Notes under the pieces: generated by a model
The model's input: only the letters and a program-made list of their open reading frames with translations
Databases searched by the model: none
Told to the model about the DNA's origin: nothing
Shown: positions 63,168 through 64,000 of the stretch, piece by piece
Layout: each line of letters begins with the position of its first letter
How positions within the stretch are numbered: the stretch's first letter is position 1
Made by a program: the position numbers and the translations under genes
NCBI GenBank assembly: GCA_016709305.1
Contig: JADJNA010000047.1
Location: forward strand, 1-64,000
Reading direction: 5' to 3'
Source of the DNA: Candidatus Villigracilis saccharophilus
Lineage (GTDB): Bacteria > Chloroflexota > Anaerolineae > Anaerolineales > Villigracilaceae
Length of the DNA stretch: 64,000 nucleotides

Positions 63168-64000
63168 TTGTTGCCTCCTGAAAACGGATTGGGGGCCGAG
63201 AAGCTGTTTTCGCGCGCAACGATCTCCAGCGTTTGACCAGCCTGTAAATCACCCGTCACCACCACCAAGTCGCCCACGATCAGACCGCCAACCACATCCA
63301 CGCGTACCGAAGCGCCGTCTCGCACAGCCCACACAAATTCTCCTTTGCTGTCATTTTGGATCGCGACGATCGGCACAGCCAGAGCTGCCTGCGCATCATT
63401 CACTTTGATGACCACATTCGCAGTGGACCCGAGCGGAAGAAAAACACCGTCCACCGAATCCAGGTCAACACGGACGGTGTATTTCACCAAACCGCCAGAA
63501 ACTTCACCAACCGGGTTGACCGATACCACCGAGCCAGTCAGCGTGACATCGGGCACCGCATCCAACGTGACCTCAGCCTGCTGGCCCACCTTGACATTCA
63601 CCACATCTGATTCATCCACCTGCGTTTCCACGTACAGGCGATCCATGTCGGCAATATTGACGGAAAGCTCGCCCGTATTGACCACATCGCCAACGCGGTG
63701 ATCCACCGACAACACCTCGCCGTCAAACGGAGCGATGATGCTCAATGAGTTGACAGTCGCCTGCGCGGCATCCACTTGGGCCTGGGCTGCGATCACATCC
63801 GAAGATGTATTGCCGGCAAGAAGACGGTCATATTCACGACGGGTATCTTCAAGTTCTGCCTTTTTCAACGCGAGGTCGTTCTGCGCTTCAATGATCCAAT
63901 CTTCAGGGGCGGGACCTTTGAAGTTCTCGGCGGTGTAATCGTACTTCCAGCCATTTCCTGATTTGACGAGTTTGGCAGAGTAGTTTGTCTGCGGAACCTT
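63164..64000 (-). CDS. Periplasmic adaptor (HlyD/MacA type), N-terminus outside window
   Basis: Open at the window edge; 278 residues are seen. A coiled-coil end (ALKKAELEDTRREYDRLLAG, AQAQVDAAQATVNSL) leads to the lipoyl half FDGEVLSVDHRVGDVVNTGE and beta barrel LYVETQVDESDVVNVKVGQQ. A membrane-proximal domain ends in Gly/Asn-rich FSAPNPFSGGNK. With the ABC genes it forms a MacAB-like export system. Confidence 0.9.
   Translation of the reverse strand, partial: KVPQTNYSAKLVKSGNGWKYDYTAENFKGPAPEDWIIEAQNDLALKKAELEDTRREYDRLLAGNTSSDVIAAQAQVDAAQATVNSLSIIAPFDGEVLSVDHRVGDVVNTGELSVNIADMDRLYVETQVDESDVVNVKVGQQAEVTLDAVPDVTLTGSVVSVNPVGEVSGGLVKYTVRVDLDSVDGVFLPLGSTANVVIKVNDAQAALAVPIVAIQNDSKGEFVWAVRDGASVRVDVVGGLIVGDLVVVTGDLQAGQTLEIVARENSFSAPNPFSGGNK

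Overview
The window looks like a chromosomal segment of a chloroflexotal bacterium, most likely class Anaerolineae. This assignment is inference from gene content: GSI-alpha and GSI-beta side by side, a very large TPR protein full of short Pro-Asp-Trp-Leu motifs, a KimA-like permease, an APC/P-ATPase/TrkA cluster and a full kdp operon. No rRNA, tRNA, CRISPR array or phage gene was seen.

Layout. 1-1.6 kb: remains of an NhaD/ArsB-type ion transporter and an unrecognised membrane gene, both broken by several frameshifts. 1.6-11 kb: nitrogen and signalling genes (ammonium channel, APC permease, PP2C phosphatase and Ser/Thr kinase pair, two glutamine synthetases, LysE exporter). 11-14.3 kb: a GAF histidine kinase with a double-receiver LuxR-type regulator. 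14.3-22.8 kb (minus): a complete his operon GDCBHAFIE with a terminal HAD gene. It is preceded by a His-rich leader peptide and a terminator/antiterminator that form a textbook attenuator. 22.8-25.5 kb (minus): PEP carboxylase.

25.6-47.7 kb is a potassium island: a KdpD-like kinase and regulator, two paralogous 212-residue proteins, a KimA-type K+ symporter, a second APC permease, a P2-type cation ATPase, two TrkA/RCK proteins, three KdpE-type regulators in all, and kdpFABC-kdpD-kdpE with two extra tiny membrane proteins. Two of its minus-strand promoters carry the same direct-repeat operator at the same spacing. 48-51.2 kb: sigma factor and zinc-finger anti-sigma-like protein, DUF1684 protein, thpR, rsfS, ndk. 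51.3-64 kb (minus): TPR protein, pyrimidine-nucleoside phosphorylase, a peptidase S51-like/CysRS-tail fusion, a peroxiredoxin-like protein with an in-frame UGA at the redox cysteine, alpha/beta hydrolase, UdgB, a two-component pair and a MacAB-type exporter.

Two cautions. First, at least seven conserved genes carry net +1 or +2 single-base insertions, mostly in or near short homopolymers. This looks more like assembly error than gene loss, so the frameshifted entries are probably functional genes. Second, the intergenic gaps are rich in short degenerate inverted repeats, some of which supply the 3' ends of coding sequences. The most interesting items are the candidate selenoprotein with a SECIS-like hairpin (57.1-57.6 kb), the his attenuator with a nearly leaderless leader peptide, and the potassium island with its paired unknown proteins and hidden small membrane proteins.
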